Source of the DNA: Gammaproteobacteria bacterium
Lineage (GTDB): Bacteria; Pseudomonadota; Gammaproteobacteria; Pseudomonadales; Pseudohongiellaceae
Direction: 5' to 3'
NCBI GenBank assembly: GCA_029244985.1
Contig: JAQWQD010000017.1
Span: 62,001-126,000 of the forward strand
DNA: 64,000 nt
Part shown: one piece after another, positions 36,667 to 46,576 of the stretch
Numbering within the stretch: the stretch's first letter is position 1
Layout: each line of letters begins with the position of its first letter
Notes under the pieces: generated by a model
Seen by the model: only the letters and a program-made list of their open reading frames with translations
The model's database searches: none
What the model was told of the DNA's origin: nothing
Position numbers and translations under genes: made by a program

Positions 36667-38594
36667 TGGTCGGTTAATTCGTATCTGTTTTTAAATTCTG
36701 CCAACGACTCAGGGTTTGCTATAGACTCTGCATTCATCACAGGCCGTTTATTTACCACATCTCTAACAGCTAACTCAGTTATTTTTCCACTGCGTGTTCT
36801 CGGGATATCTCTCACCTGTAGTATTATTGCTGGGATATGGCGAGGGCTAGCATTCTTCCTTATGTTTTCGCGAATTTCACTTCGAAGCGCATCAGTTAGC
36901 TGCTCTCCTTCTCGCAAGATGACAAATAAGATAATACGTGTATCCCCTTCCCAGTTTTGACTAATCGCGATGGACTCAATAACTGCGGGCACCCTTTCTA
37001 CTTGACGGTAAATTTCAGCGGTCCCTATTCGAACACCGCCAGGGTTAAGCACGGCATCGCTGCGTCCTGTAATTATAAGCCCTCCATTGTCAGTAAGCTC
37101 CGCCCAATCACCATGGCACCAGACATTCTTGAAGCGATTAAAGTATGCGTTATGATAACGTGCTCCTTCGGGGTCATTCCAAAATCCTACTGGCTTCGAA
37201 GGAAAAGGCTTAGTGCAAACTAATTCTCCTGGTTCATTTTTTATTGGATGCCCATCTTGGCTCCATACATCTACTGCCATGCCTAAGCCGCGACATTGCA
37301 GCTCGCCCCTATAAACCGGCAAAATCGGACAACCCAATACAAAACAAGACACGATATCTGTCCCGCCAGAAATTGAGCTCAACTGAACCGTTGGTTTAAT
37401 CTGTTGATAAACATAATCAAAAGATTCTGGAGCCAAAGGAGACCCAGTAGAGAGAATCGTCTTTAGTTTTGTTAGTTGGTAATGCTCAACTGGACTTACA
37501 CCTTCTTTTGCTAAAGCAGAAATGTATTTTGCAGAAGTGCCAAATACAGTTATTCCTTCTTCTTCTGCTATTTGCATTAAAGTATCTGCATTAGGGTAAA
37601 AAGGGTTGCCATCAAATAGGAGCAGAGTACAGCCCGAAGCTAGTCCTGAGACTAACCAATTCCACATCATCCACCCGCATGTCGTGAAATAAAACAAAAC
37701 ATCTTTTCGGTTTATATCCGTGTGTAATCGTTGTTCTTTGAGATGTTGGAGTAGGGTGCCGCCTGCTCCGTGTACTATGCATTTAGGTTTGCCAGTTGTT
37801 CCTGATGAAAACAGAATATAAAGGGGATCATTAAATGCAAGCTGTTCGAAAGGTAGAGAGATGTCCGAGTTAATCAGTTCATTCCAGTCAATTGTTTCTG
37901 AGACTGCCCCGCATTGTTGCCAATTCAGTAATATGCAGTCACACGCAAGTTTTTGTTTTATTGTTTTAACTTTTTCGCAAATTGAAAATGTTTTGCCTTT
38001 AAATTGATACCCATCAACTGCTACTAACAGTTTTGGTTGAATTTGTTCGAATCTTTCGAGAATGCCATCAGAACCAAAATCAGGTGAACAGCTGGACCAG
38101 ATAGCTCCAAGCCAACTTGCTGCAAGCATGGCTATCACGGTTTCTGGACGGTTTGGCATTATGGCTGCAATACGATCACCTTTTTGTACTCCAAGTTGCT
38201 GGAATTTGTTTGCAACGCTAGCTGTTTTTTCGTACAGGCTTTTATAGCTTAGGATTTCACGACTGCCGTCTTCGCCACGAAAAATTATGGCGATATTTTC
38301 ATCTCTATAACGAAGAAGATTTTCAGCAAAATTAAGTTTGGCCTCCGGAAACCAAACATGTTTTTCGAATGTGTTTGCTTTCCGCAGTGTGTCGCTAGGT
38401 TGATGACTAACAATCAGATTGGCTTGCTGCCACCAAAAGGTCCAGAATTGTTCAATATCATCTATCGACCATCGCCAAAGATCATGATAATTGGACAGCT
38501 GAAGACCAAAATGTGAATTAACATCGTTAAGAAATGTCTCCAGAGCTGAATCTTGTTCTGAGCGGGGGGTCCATAGAGGGTTAATAAGATCCAT
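36663..38594 (-). CDS. aacS: Acetoacetyl-CoA ligase
   Basis: 643 aa ATP-dependent acyl-CoA synthetase of the acetoacetate-CoA ligase type, activating acetoacetate for lipid synthesis or ketone-body use. The AMP-binding P-loop is LFSSGTTGKPKCIVHGAGG. The family-typical SISGGTDIVSCFVLG, VWCHGDWAELTDNGG and the C-terminal catalytic lysine region RTRSGKITELAVRDVV are all seen. The N-terminus PLWTPRSEQ matches the family. Length agrees with known AacS (about 650). The AtoE-type short-chain fatty acid permease at 44550-45992 would fit the same substrate, though the two are not adjacent. Translationally coupled to the downstream amidase gene. Confidence 0.94.
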   Translation of the reverse strand: MDLINPLWTPRSEQDSALETFLNDVNSHFGLQLSNYHDLWRWSIDDIEQFWTFWWQQANLIVSHQPSDTLRKANTFEKHVWFPEAKLNFAENLLRYRDENIAIIFRGEDGSREILSYKSLYEKTASVANKFQQLGVQKGDRIAAIMPNRPETVIAMLAASWLGAIWSSCSPDFGSDGILERFEQIQPKLLVAVDGYQFKGKTFSICEKVKTIKQKLACDCILLNWQQCGAVSETIDWNELINSDISLPFEQLAFNDPLYILFSSGTTGKPKCIVHGAGGTLLQHLKEQRLHTDINRKDVLFYFTTCGWMMWNWLVSGLASGCTLLLFDGNPFYPNADTLMQIAEEEGITVFGTSAKYISALAKEGVSPVEHYQLTKLKTILSTGSPLAPESFDYVYQQIKPTVQLSSISGGTDIVSCFVLGCPILPVYRGELQCRGLGMAVDVWSQDGHPIKNEPGELVCTKPFPSKPVGFWNDPEGARYHNAYFNRFKNVWCHGDWAELTDNGGLIITGRSDAVLNPGGVRIGTAEIYRQVERVPAVIESIAISQNWEGDTRIILFVILREGEQLTDALRSEIRENIRKNASPRHIPAIILQVRDIPRTRSGKITELAVRDVVNKRPVMNAESIANPESLAEFKNRYELTDQ

Positions 38595-38639
38595 ATTTTT
38601 AATTCAAGTAGCGTCTGACTGGCTCTGTAAAACTATTTC

Positions 38640-39062
38640 TTAATGAGACGCAAGAAAATGATCTAAGCCAGCCTGGGATACCTCCATATCTTGTTGTGGA
38701 GAGCCTGAACTAGCGCCAATGCCTCCGACACAATCCCCCTCAATGACTACTGGAAGACCGCCTCCGACAGTACTGATGTGCCCGCCAGCTTCCGTATGAA
38801 TTCCAAAGGCTAAATTCCCTGGCGTATTAACAGCATTGTATTCATGAGTCGCTTTACGCGCAGCCCCTGCAGTAAACGCTTTGTCTTGTGCAACTTCTAT
38901 GCTATGCGCTTTGCCTCCATCCATGCGTTCGAAGGCAATAAGGTTGCCTGAATCATCTGTCACTGCGATACACATTGGCACACCTATTTCCTTAGCCTTT
39001 TCCCGAGCCCCATCGATTAAAATCCGCGCATCCTTTATGCTCAATCGCTTCACTGAGATCAT
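38640..39062 (-). CDS. GlcG/HbpS-type heme-binding family protein
   Basis: About 140 aa cytoplasmic protein of the GlcG/HbpS (DUF336) family, which binds heme or cobalamin in some members and accompanies oxidoreductases in others. Visible features are the N-terminal helix LSIKDARILIDGAREKAKE, then CIAVTDDSGNLIAFERMDG and the Gly-rich VGGGLPVVIEGDCVGGIG. ATG 39062 is preferred, with AAGGA ten bases upstream. A GTG 33 bases earlier would add 11 residues but has no ribosome site. It lies 45 bases upstream of aacS on the same strand and may head that operon. Confidence 0.88.
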   Translation of the reverse strand: MISVKRLSIKDARILIDGAREKAKEIGVPMCIAVTDDSGNLIAFERMDGGKAHSIEVAQDKAFTAGAARKATHEYNAVNTPGNLAFGIHTEAGGHISTVGGGLPVVIEGDCVGGIGASSGSPQQDMEVSQAGLDHFLASH

Positions 39063-39272
39063 TTCTAAATTATCCTTGTGGTTAGAAAGTGACACAGTGT
39101 ACTCAATTCAAAATAGCTGTAACAGTTGAATTATTCCTAGTTAAAAATAAGGTTATGCTAGACTCTGGGAAGTTTAATCAGCTATCAGGCGTCAATATCA
39201 TCAGCGTCAAGAACGGAGTTGGATTAAGACTGGGTGCTTCTCGGTCACCTTCCCTTCCTAAAGGAGGAAATA

Positions 39273-40298
39273 ATGAACATCATCACAAGACCCTTGGTTT
39301 TAGCTATCTTTCTATGTTTGGCGCCGCTGCTTGGCTTGGCACAAGACGAATTTCCACGCACGGCCTCTGGAAAGCCAGATTTTAACGGGAATTACGATAT
39401 TTCGAGTCTTACGCCGTTTCAGCGACCGGTGGTTTATGGTGATCGACTCTTTCTCAACGAGGACGAAGTGCAGGCTTTGCGTGATAGAGAAATGGGTATC
39501 AGGGCGGAAGACGAGGAATTAAGTGACCCAGAACGCGGCGCGCCTGAAACTGGTGGCAATATTGGTTCCTATAACGATTTTTGGTTCGATCGCGGAAATG
39601 ATGGTTTCACAATTGATGGACAATACCCTACTTCTATTCTGACCTATCCTGAAGATGGGCGGATGCCAGCTCGAACGCCAACAGGGCAGGCGAAGGCGGC
39701 AGCGGCACCGAAGTTTGCTTGGCCGGAACGAGACGGCGCTTGGTGGTTAGAAACGGGCGACCAGCCTTACGATGGGCCGGAAAACCAAACATTAGGAGTG
39801 CGGTGCATATATCAAGGGGCAGCATCGATACCAATTCGACCGCTGGTCTACAACAACTTGAAAACAATAGTTCAAACAGATGATTACTTAATGATCTATG
39901 TAGAGTGGATGCATTGGGCGCGTATTATTCGAATTAACGATGAAGCCCATAAACCTGAAGATATGGCTACCTATGACGGCGATTCCATTGCATGGTGGGA
40001 AGGTGACACTTTGGTTGTAGAGACAAAAAACTTTCTTGATCAACCTTTGCAACCGGCGGATCGCGTAGTTGTCGAACGATTTAGCCCAATAAATGCAGGA
40101 GGATTACTTTATAGTTTCACCGTCGAAGACGCTGACTATACAGATCGTTACGGCGGAGAATTAGTATGGCCGAAGTCTGACCAGGTTCCTTATGAGTACG
40201 CCTGCCACGAAGGTAATTATGCTATGAGTGCTACTCTCATGGGCGCAAGAATTCGCGAAAAGGAATACCGAGAAGAACAGGGGTTGAGTAACGATTAG
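39273..40298 (+). CDS. Uncharacterised secreted family, type A copy 2
   Basis: 341 aa exported protein, signal peptide ending LGLAQ. It is nearly collinear with the protein at 32438-33460: EFPRTASGKPDFNGNYDIS, WFDRGNDGFTIDGQYPTSIL, DGDSIAWWEGDTLVVETKNF and VPYEYACHEGNYAMSATLMGAR. Identity is high through the whole mature protein, implying a more recent duplication than that separating types A and B. ATG 39273 is the start because AAGGAGG lies just before it. It is monocistronic by appearance, divergent from the GlcG-type gene. Function unknown. Confidence 0.82.
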   Translation: MNIITRPLVLAIFLCLAPLLGLAQDEFPRTASGKPDFNGNYDISSLTPFQRPVVYGDRLFLNEDEVQALRDREMGIRAEDEELSDPERGAPETGGNIGSYNDFWFDRGNDGFTIDGQYPTSILTYPEDGRMPARTPTGQAKAAAAPKFAWPERDGAWWLETGDQPYDGPENQTLGVRCIYQGAASIPIRPLVYNNLKTIVQTDDYLMIYVEWMHWARIIRINDEAHKPEDMATYDGDSIAWWEGDTLVVETKNFLDQPLQPADRVVVERFSPINAGGLLYSFTVEDADYTDRYGGELVWPKSDQVPYEYACHEGNYAMSATLMGARIREKEYREEQGLSND

Positions 40299-40502
40299 CA
40301 ATTCGTGAATGCATATTTCTGATTCAAGATGAGCTCATCCAGTGCGAAAAACCAATGTAGGATCTTGCTAAAGCAATACTTTTAGCGGTCGATTGGATTA
40401 AGAATGGTGTTTCTATTCACATGTGATCAGAATTATCCTGAGTCGATCAAAAGCCCGCCTGAGAAAATATAAGTAACGCCACCCCGTTATTTGGAAAAAG
40501 TA

Positions 40503-40643
40503 ATGAAAAGCATAATACTAATCTTTGTCCTAGCAGTAATTTTTTATTTCGTAGTTTCGCCTTATCAGAATTGCCGACGCGGTTATACTTCTGGTAGTAC
40601 CGATGTAGCAGCCCTTAGGTGCGCGCGCGAAACAAGCTGGTAA
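40503..40643 (+). CDS. Small membrane protein, 46 aa
   Basis: Short open frame with GGA eight bases before the ATG. It encodes an N-terminal membrane helix (IILIFVLAVIFYFVV at about residues 4-18). A short periplasmic tail with two Cys (YQNC, LRC) follows and the protein ends in ETSW. The architecture of one helix, two Cys and a Trp end looks selected rather than random. It lies alone, 204 bases after the type A secreted gene and 130 bases before the convergent carbonic anhydrase gene. I recall similar tiny proteins in gammaproteobacteria but can assign no function. Confidence 0.55.
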   Translation: MKSIILIFVLAVIFYFVVSPYQNCRRGYTSGSTDVAALRCARETSW

Positions 40644-40773
40644 GTGATAATGCTGTATGATTAGTTTGACGAAGATTAGCAGTAAGGTCGTTTTATTTAT
40701 ATTAAAGTATGCCACATGGCATATTTACTAAAATATTGTGAAGTGCTTGTTGAAAAATAAAAAATATATTGCT

Positions 40774-41307
40774 TTAAGAAAATCGTGGATCAGGAACAAG
40801 TTCGCTCTTAAAGCGTTTAGCGCGTTTCACGTAATGGTCAGCACTCTGTACTAAGCCTTTCTGTTGTTCTTTGGTCAATTCCTTGATAATTTTTGCTGGT
40901 GCGCCCATCACTAAAGAGCCATCTGGAATTTCTTTATTCTCCGTTACCAAGCTGTTTGCACCTATAAGGCAATTCTTACCTATTTTTGCGCCGTTTAGGA
41001 TCACTGCGTTAATGCCAATAAGCGAATTATCACCAATATTGCAGCCATGAAGCATTGCTTGATGACCTACGGTAACATTGCTACCCACTGTGCATGGCAT
41101 TCCCGGGTCAGTATGAAGTACAGCGCACTCCTGAATGTTGCTATTCTCACCAATGATAATCCATTCGTTATCACCTCGGAGTACGGCGCCAAACCAGATG
41201 CTAGCATTTTTTTCTAATTTAACTTTGCCTAGCACTGTGGCACTGTCGGCGACGAAAAAGTCATCGCCGCTGACTTGAACCTCATGCTCACCTAATCTGT
41301 AAATCAT
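40774..41307 (-). CDS. Gamma carbonic anhydrase family protein
   Basis: 177 aa left-handed beta-helix (hexapeptide-repeat) protein of the gamma carbonic anhydrase / YrdA group, trimeric in known members. The three zinc His are visible in AVLHTD, VGHQAML and LHGC. Hexapeptide repeats run through [25 protein letters not shown]. The C-terminal [12 protein letters not shown] is typical. YrdA-type proteins often lack measurable CO2 hydration activity, so the family name does not guarantee the reaction. GGAGAG lies nine bases before the ATG. It is 41 bases downstream of quinoprotein 2 on the same strand. Confidence 0.93.
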   Translation of the reverse strand: MIYRLGEHEVQVSGDDFFVADSATVLGKVKLEKNASIWFGAVLRGDNEWIIIGENSNIQECAVLHTDPGMPCTVGSNVTVGHQAMLHGCNIGDNSLIGINAVILNGAKIGKNCLIGANSLVTENKEIPDGSLVMGAPAKIIKELTKEQQKGLVQSADHYVKRAKRFKSELVPDPRFS

Positions 41308-41348
41308 CGAATTAAACTCTCCTATGATTTGTGTTCGCTGTATTTTTT

Positions 41349-43103
41349 CTAGGGCAATCGAAACACAAATAGCATATTGCCACCACTGCGCTGGCGAATT
41401 TCTGGAGTCAATGTCCTGTGATTGACTCCACCACCTGCGGCAATCGCAAGGTATTGTATGTCATCGACGCTAAAGGTAGTTGGAAAGCCACCAGCTGAAG
41501 AATTTAGAATCTGCTCCCAGAGTATTTCGCCTGTGTCCACATCGAATGCTCGAAATCTTCTAGCATCGTCAGTGACGAATGCTAATCCTCCACCCGTAGT
41601 TAAAACTGAACCGGTAATTGCAGCTCGCTGCTGGTATGTCCATAACGCTTCACCTGTCGCCACGTCGACTGCCGTAAAGATTCCGATCTGGCCATCGCCT
41701 TCAGGAACAGGAATTTTTAATGAAACAGCAGAACTGTGGTAACCACCAACTGTCGGGTTAACTGGATTTAAGTAGTAATCCATGCAAGTGTTATTCGTTG
41801 GAGCGTATAGAGCATTGGTTTGTGGGCTGTAGCCGACGGAATTCCAGTTAATTCCTCCGGTGGTTGTCGGACAAACTAATTTGCGTTGTCGAATTTCGGT
41901 GATATCGATTTCTGGATTAGTAATACCCTTTTGATTTTCAATATCGACACCTACAATGACATTTTGGTAGTTGGTTTCTTTAGCCCATAGAAATTCACCA
42001 GTCGCCGCGTCCATTGTCCAAATGATTCCGGGTTTACCAGGTATTCCCGTTATTACCTTGCGCCGCTCGGCAGACAAGATGTTAGGATTTATCCAAGAAA
42101 CTTGGTCAGCTTTAGGTGTAACTTCGGTTTCAACAATAATGCGCTCAAAGGGGTGATCCTGATCCCAATTCCCTCCGGGAATATGCTGGAAGTACCATTC
42201 AATTTCTCCTGTGTCTGCATTCATGGCTATCGTAGAGTTTGTATAAAGCACATCACCGCCACGCGTATCTCGCTGAATTGACCCCCAGGGAATTGGTACG
42301 GCGATTCCTTGGTAAATAAGATCTAGGTCAGAATCATAGCTTGCAGGCATCCATGCAGAGCCGCCCCGGCGTTCCTCATTAGGAACGTCCCCCCAAGTCT
42401 CTCCGCCAGGCTCACCAATTTTTGGTACAGTATTAGTTCTCCAAATTTCCTCACCGGTGTCTGGATCGTGAGCAGTAATCCAGCATCCAGTGTTGATGTA
42501 GTAGCAGCCAGACATGCCAGCTATAATTTTACCGTCTAGAACTTGAGGGCCGCCTGAATAATGTTGGCCTATAGTCCAATCGCCAATTTGTCGCTCCCAG
42601 GATACTTCTCCGGTCAGTGCGCTGAGAGAGACAAGATAGGCATCTCGTGTAGTAATTATTAGTTGGTCTTTATAGAGAGTGGCGTTTCGGTTGGCACAAG
42701 AAAGCGAGGCGATATGATCAACTTGCTCTCTGCGATATTCCCACAATAAAGTTCCATCTCTGGCATCCACAGCTTCTATAAAATCACATGCCTGTGGAAG
42801 AAACATTACGCCGTTTCTCACCAATGGAGTGGTTTCTTGAAGCCCTGGCTCCATTGTCCACGCCCAGGCTAATCTAAGTGTAGAGACATTATTTTTATTG
42901 ATTTGATTTAAAGGACTATAGCCCCAATGATTAGCTGTCCGTCTCCACATTAACCAATCTTCAGCTGGAGGGTTTGCTAGTTCTTCTAAGCTAATGTTTT
43001 CAAAATCATCCAGTGCAGTCTGTGCTTGGGAACCCCCAGTGATTAAAAAAGTGGAAAAAAAGCAGTAGGATAGTCGAAAGTAAAATGAGTGTAGCTTGAT
43101 CAT
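41349..43103 (-). CDS. PQQ-dependent dehydrogenase (quinoprotein 2)
   Basis: About 584 aa exported PQQ-dependent propeller dehydrogenase. The mature start is [24 protein letters not shown]. Blade motifs [26 protein letters not shown] and [13 protein letters not shown] recur. A possible vicinal Cys disulfide that lies near PQQ in alcohol dehydrogenases is not evident; single Cys appear in [15 protein letters not shown] 43103 is preferred over the long upstream extension, since the resulting protein has a normal signal peptide ending GGSQAQ and a GGA-type site precedes it. No cytochrome domain is fused. It shows clear divergence from quinoproteins 1 and 3. Confidence 0.88.
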   Translation of the reverse strand: MIKLHSFYFRLSYCFFSTFLITGGSQAQTALDDFENISLEELANPPAEDWLMWRRTANHWGYSPLNQINKNNVSTLRLAWAWTMEPGLQETTPLVRNGVMFLPQACDFIEAVDARDGTLLWEYRREQVDHIASLSCANRNATLYKDQLIITTRDAYLVSLSALTGEVSWERQIGDWTIGQHYSGGPQVLDGKIIAGMSGCYYINTGCWITAHDPDTGEEIWRTNTVPKIGEPGGETWGDVPNEERRGGSAWMPASYDSDLDLIYQGIAVPIPWGSIQRDTRGGDVLYTNSTIAMNADTGEIEWYFQHIPGGNWDQDHPFERIIVETEVTPKADQVSWINPNILSAERRKVITGIPGKPGIIWTMDAATGEFLWAKETNYQNVIVGVDIENQKGITNPEIDITEIRQRKLVCPTTTGGINWNSVGYSPQTNALYAPTNNTCMDYYLNPVNPTVGGYHSSAVSLKIPVPEGDGQIGIFTAVDVATGEALWTYQQRAAITGSVLTTGGGLAFVTDDARRFRAFDVDTGEILWEQILNSSAGGFPTTFSVDDIQYLAIAAGGGVNHRTLTPEIRQRSGGNMLFVFRLP

Positions 43104-43251
43104 TAGTTTTCCATGTTTCCGGTTTCTTGCTCGACTGTGGTAAAAATAATAACAAGCTTCGAACAATCTCGTTAATGCCTCTATCTTACAGAGTCCTAAG
43201 GCAAATCAAAGGGCTGATCTGGTTTGGTTAATTAGATTAATCCGATATGAA

Positions 43252-43968
43252 TTAATCTGTCTCTATAGGTCTTATAGCGATTACTGATATTCCATTTTTC
43301 ACTTTTTTCCATTTAATATTCAGATCGTAAAGAACCATGCCATATTGCTTTTTATCAGTGTCTTTTGGGCGCCACGCCGGCCTAGGGTCCTGGCAGAGGA
43401 TTTGAATAATAAATTCTCTAAGCTCTGGATAGGTTAGCTTTAATGCAAGTAATTGATCTTCCGCCTCTTTAGTGAAATCGATAAGAATATTTTCTTTGGG
43501 TGGGTCGTTAGCATATCCCCCCCTGGCATCGTTGATCGAGTCGGCATAAGGGATGTAGGGCTTAATATCAATTATCGGTGTTTTATCAAGAATATCAATA
43601 CCTTGTACCTCTATAGTTGTTTTACCATTTACAGATTTGTGACCGATATATTTCAGGACAGATAAGCCTAGAGGATTTGGTCGAAAAGGCGACCGACTGG
43701 CAAATACCCCAACTTTTTTCTGACCACCGAGTCTTGGAGGCTGCACAGTCGGTGACCACCCTCTTTCAGCGGTTGCATGGAAAAAGAATAAGGTCCACAA
43801 ATGGGAAAAATTATCGATTTCCCTTAAACAATTTAAGTCTGCATAACCGCTAAAAAGTTCGATGGTGCCTTTACCTGCGGGAACCAGGTTTGGTTGTCGG
43901 GGAATTGCAAATTTTTGTTTATAGGGGCTATGGACAACGCCGATTGGTTTTAGATTAATCTCTTTCAT
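43252..43968 (-). CDS. trmO: tRNA (t6A37) N6-methyltransferase TrmO
   Basis: 238 aa cytoplasmic enzyme of the TsaA/TrmO family, which methylates N6-threonylcarbamoyladenosine at position 37 of tRNA-Thr. The SAM-binding beta-barrel signature is present as IGVVHSPYKQKFAIPRQPNL, then DNFSHLWTLFFFH, GVFASRSPFRPNPLGLS and GIDILDKTPIIDIKPYIPY. The C-terminal subdomain PELREFIIQILCQDPRPAW matches E. coli YaeB, about 235 aa. It is a housekeeping gene and points to a gammaproteobacterial chromosome. Its start is divergent from the thioesterase at 44029. Confidence 0.95.
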   Translation of the reverse strand: MKEINLKPIGVVHSPYKQKFAIPRQPNLVPAGKGTIELFSGYADLNCLREIDNFSHLWTLFFFHATAERGWSPTVQPPRLGGQKKVGVFASRSPFRPNPLGLSVLKYIGHKSVNGKTTIEVQGIDILDKTPIIDIKPYIPYADSINDARGGYANDPPKENILIDFTKEAEDQLLALKLTYPELREFIIQILCQDPRPAWRPKDTDKKQYGMVLYDLNIKWKKVKNGISVIAIRPIETD

Positions 43969-44028
43969 ACTTTTACAAATCGTAGGAATTCCTTAATATT
44001 AGTCGCGCAGTTTTAAAGGCTTTCTATT

Positions 44029-44478
44029 ATGGATGATTTTAACTGGGATAGAACAAATCCATTTATCATTGATGCCGCTGTTCGCAGCGATCGTATCGAT
44101 GGTTATGGTCATGTATCAAATCATTTCTATATATCTTGGATGACCGATTGCATGTTCGCGCATTCAGCAGCCGTAGGCTTGTCTGATGAAATATGTGTGG
44201 AATTGCAAAGAGGCATGGCGGTGAAGGATATAAAAGCCGAGTTATCAGGCTCTGCCTATAAAAACGATAATTTAAAAATTGCAAACTGGATAATATTTAA
44301 TGATGGAAGATTGAGAGCGTCTCGTGCTTTTCAAATTATTAATGGTGGTACAGGTAAAACACTAGTACGCGCTGAGATGAAGTTTGTCTGCACTAATCTG
44401 GTTAGCGGTAAACCTGTAAAAATGCCCGAAATATTTAAGGCAAAATATTGTGTAGAGAGTGAAAAGACAAAAGCCTAG
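44029..44478 (+). CDS. Acyl-CoA thioesterase, 4HBT hotdog family
   Basis: 149 aa single-hotdog protein of the 4-hydroxybenzoyl-CoA thioesterase type, which hydrolyses acyl-CoA esters. The active-site motif is seen as DRIDGYGHVSNHFYISWM, with Asp, His and Asn in family positions, followed by KAELSGSAYKNDNLKI and RASRAFQIINGGTGKTLVRAEMKFVCTN. It is 71 bases upstream of the AtoE-type permease on the same strand, so a short-chain acyl-CoA such as acetoacetyl- or butyryl-CoA is a reasonable guess. Cytoplasmic. ATG 44029 has a modest ribosome site. Confidence 0.88.
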   Translation: MDDFNWDRTNPFIIDAAVRSDRIDGYGHVSNHFYISWMTDCMFAHSAAVGLSDEICVELQRGMAVKDIKAELSGSAYKNDNLKIANWIIFNDGRLRASRAFQIINGGTGKTLVRAEMKFVCTNLVSGKPVKMPEIFKAKYCVESEKTKA

Positions 44479-44549
44479 GTTCCGCAAAACAATGTAAGCT
44501 GGACATATAAAACCGACATATCTTAAGAAATATAATTATAGGATTGCTT

Positions 44550-45992
44550 ATGGCCCATGAAGAGCAGGTAGAACCAAAAGAAACAGAAGAGTTACAGCCG
44601 CATCGTGATCCGCCCATGACCCCAGTGCAAAAAATGGGGGAGGTGATTGCTGATCGAGTGGAACGCTGGATGCCTAATCCGTTTTTGTTCGCAATCTTGC
44701 TGACTTATGTTGCGGCTATCACCGCCTTTATAAGTGAAGGTTCTGGCCCCATTGAAATAGCCCAGTCTTGGTATGGTGGCTTTTGGGACTTGCTCCAGTT
44801 TGCTATGCAGATGGTACTCATTTTAGTTACCGCTAATGTCGTTGCTTATCATCCGCGAGTGCGAAGAGGCATTCTATTTTTGGTCAAATTACCAAAAAAT
44901 GGCCGTCAGGCGGTGGTGTTGGTGGGAATAGCATCGATGATTACTGGGTGGATTTCTTGGGGGCTAGGTTTAATTTTTGGCGCTATTCTTGTTCGGGAAA
45001 TGGGTAAGCATGCAGAAAAAACAGGAATAAAAATTCATTATCCATTGCTTGCAGTAGCCGGTTACATGGGTATGAGTTTAACTTGGGGGTGGGGCTTATC
45101 CAGCTCCGCAGGACTACTACAGGCAACTGAAAACAACGCATTAATTCAGCTCGGATTTCTAGATAGAGTTATTCCTGCTACTGAATGGGTGTTTCATTCT
45201 TACCCTCTAACTTTGACTGGTTTAAGCATCGTCTATGGGTCTTTAATGCTGTACCTCTTGTGTCCACCCGATGAAAATTGTCGGCAGATTTCTCGTTATG
45301 TAGATGTTACCAAAGATGCCGCCATTGATGAGACAGACAAAAATGTTGTTCTGGACAACCCTACATTGGCTGACAGAATCGATAATAGTCTTTTGTTAGG
45401 AGGTATTATCGCGGTTACTGGGTTATTACTTTTTATCAGTGTGTTCTTGACTGAAGGTTTGGGCGCGCTGGATTTGAACGTGTTGAATTTTGGCTTTTTA
45501 ATGATTGGTATGGTTTTGTATCTAAGCCCGTCTAAATACCAAAAAGAATTTTATGATGCCGTGTTGGGTAGCGCTGGAGTAATTCTACTATTTCCTTTTT
45601 ACGCTGGAATTATTGGAATTATGACGGGTACTGGCTTGGTGGATACCATGACAGAATCTCTTCTTTCCATTGCCACTGAAGAGAACTTTCCTGTCATAGC
45701 TTGGATTACAGGAGGTATTTTAAACCTCTTTGTTCCTTCTGCCGGCGGCGAGTGGGCCATTATCGGGGGACCAATGATGGTAGTGGGGTCGGAGTTAGGG
45801 ATCCCATACGGACAAATAATAGATGCTTATGCAGTGGGAGATGCGCACACTAACTTGCTGAATCCATTTTGGGCAATTCCATTACTCGCTATTTCAGGGT
45901 TAAGAGCGCGTGATATGTTTGGTTATGCAATAACCATGATGATTTTGCTGGTACCGTTTATAGCTATTACGCTCTACTTGTTGCCCTACTAG
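44550..45992 (+). CDS. atoE: Short-chain fatty acid transporter AtoE family
   Basis: 480 aa inner-membrane permease of the AtoE family, which takes up short-chain fatty acids such as butyrate or acetoacetate. The cytoplasmic N-terminus (about 30 residues, acidic and basic mix) precedes about 12 membrane segments. Family-typical stretches are WMPNPFLFAILLTYVAAI, SWGLGLIFGAILVREMGKHAE and FVPSAGGEWAIIGGPMM. ATG 44550 has AGGA six bases upstream; the TTG at 44544 would add two residues and is less likely. It shares the metabolic theme with aacS at 36663-38594. Its stop overlaps the stop of the convergent thioesterase by three bases. Confidence 0.93.
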   Translation: MAHEEQVEPKETEELQPHRDPPMTPVQKMGEVIADRVERWMPNPFLFAILLTYVAAITAFISEGSGPIEIAQSWYGGFWDLLQFAMQMVLILVTANVVAYHPRVRRGILFLVKLPKNGRQAVVLVGIASMITGWISWGLGLIFGAILVREMGKHAEKTGIKIHYPLLAVAGYMGMSLTWGWGLSSSAGLLQATENNALIQLGFLDRVIPATEWVFHSYPLTLTGLSIVYGSLMLYLLCPPDENCRQISRYVDVTKDAAIDETDKNVVLDNPTLADRIDNSLLLGGIIAVTGLLLFISVFLTEGLGALDLNVLNFGFLMIGMVLYLSPSKYQKEFYDAVLGSAGVILLFPFYAGIIGIMTGTGLVDTMTESLLSIATEENFPVIAWITGGILNLFVPSAGGEWAIIGGPMMVVGSELGIPYGQIIDAYAVGDAHTNLLNPFWAIPLLAISGLRARDMFGYAITMMILLVPFIAITLYLLPY

Positions 45993-46471
45993 GATTTGTT
46001 TGGTGGTATGGAATAGGTTCCGACGGCGTGAGCGACGAGTTCTTCTGAACCCGCGGAGTAAATCGATACCTCTCCTATTGCGAGTGACTTGCCTAATTTA
46101 AGTAAATGGCAGTGGGCAAGAATATCTTTGCCTGCTTGTGGCTTTTTGAGGAAATTAATACTGAAGTTTGTGGTTACCGCGAGAGCAACGAGCCCAATCC
46201 TGCGCAATACAGCGACATAGATCGCGCAGTCTGCAAGCGCCATCATGGTGGGGCCAGAAATAGTTCCGCCAGGGCGCAAATTAGAATCATCAGTCTGTTG
46301 CCTGATGGTAATTCCATCTTTATCGAAATTCACTATTTCGAGTGAAGTTTGCGGAAATTCTGTTGCGAAAAAAGTCTCCATTTCCTCTTTTGTTACCACT
46401 GCCACCGCACTGTCACTCCTCAGCTTGTTTAAAAGAGGCGACAGTTTGCCTGATCCAAAACCTAAAAACAC
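45989..46471 (-). CDS. PaaI-type thioesterase (hotdog)
   Basis: 160 aa hotdog-fold thioesterase of the PaaI/YdiI group, hydrolysing acyl-CoA. Recognisable stretches are LRPGGTISGPTMMALADCAIYVAVL, carrying the catalytic Asp and the helix over the active site, and NFLKKPQAGKDILAHCHLLKLGKSLAIGEVSIYSAG. The start is uncertain: the GTG at 46471 gives a 25-residue N-terminal extension compared with many family members, and internal GTG or ATG codons near 46381-46397 could be used. It converges on atoE with overlapping stops, so the two do not share a transcript. Confidence 0.87.
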   Translation of the reverse strand: MFLGFGSGKLSPLLNKLRSDSAVAVVTKEEMETFFATEFPQTSLEIVNFDKDGITIRQQTDDSNLRPGGTISGPTMMALADCAIYVAVLRRIGLVALAVTTNFSINFLKKPQAGKDILAHCHLLKLGKSLAIGEVSIYSAGSEELVAHAVGTYSIPPNKS

Positions 46472-46576
46472 GATAAAAGACCCGTTTTAGCGCAATGGAG
46501 CGTGTGTAGCTGTATTTTTGGAGCAAGCCCAATTATGCTTATTCGAACCTAACAATAAGGAAAGTGAGGAGTGGAC

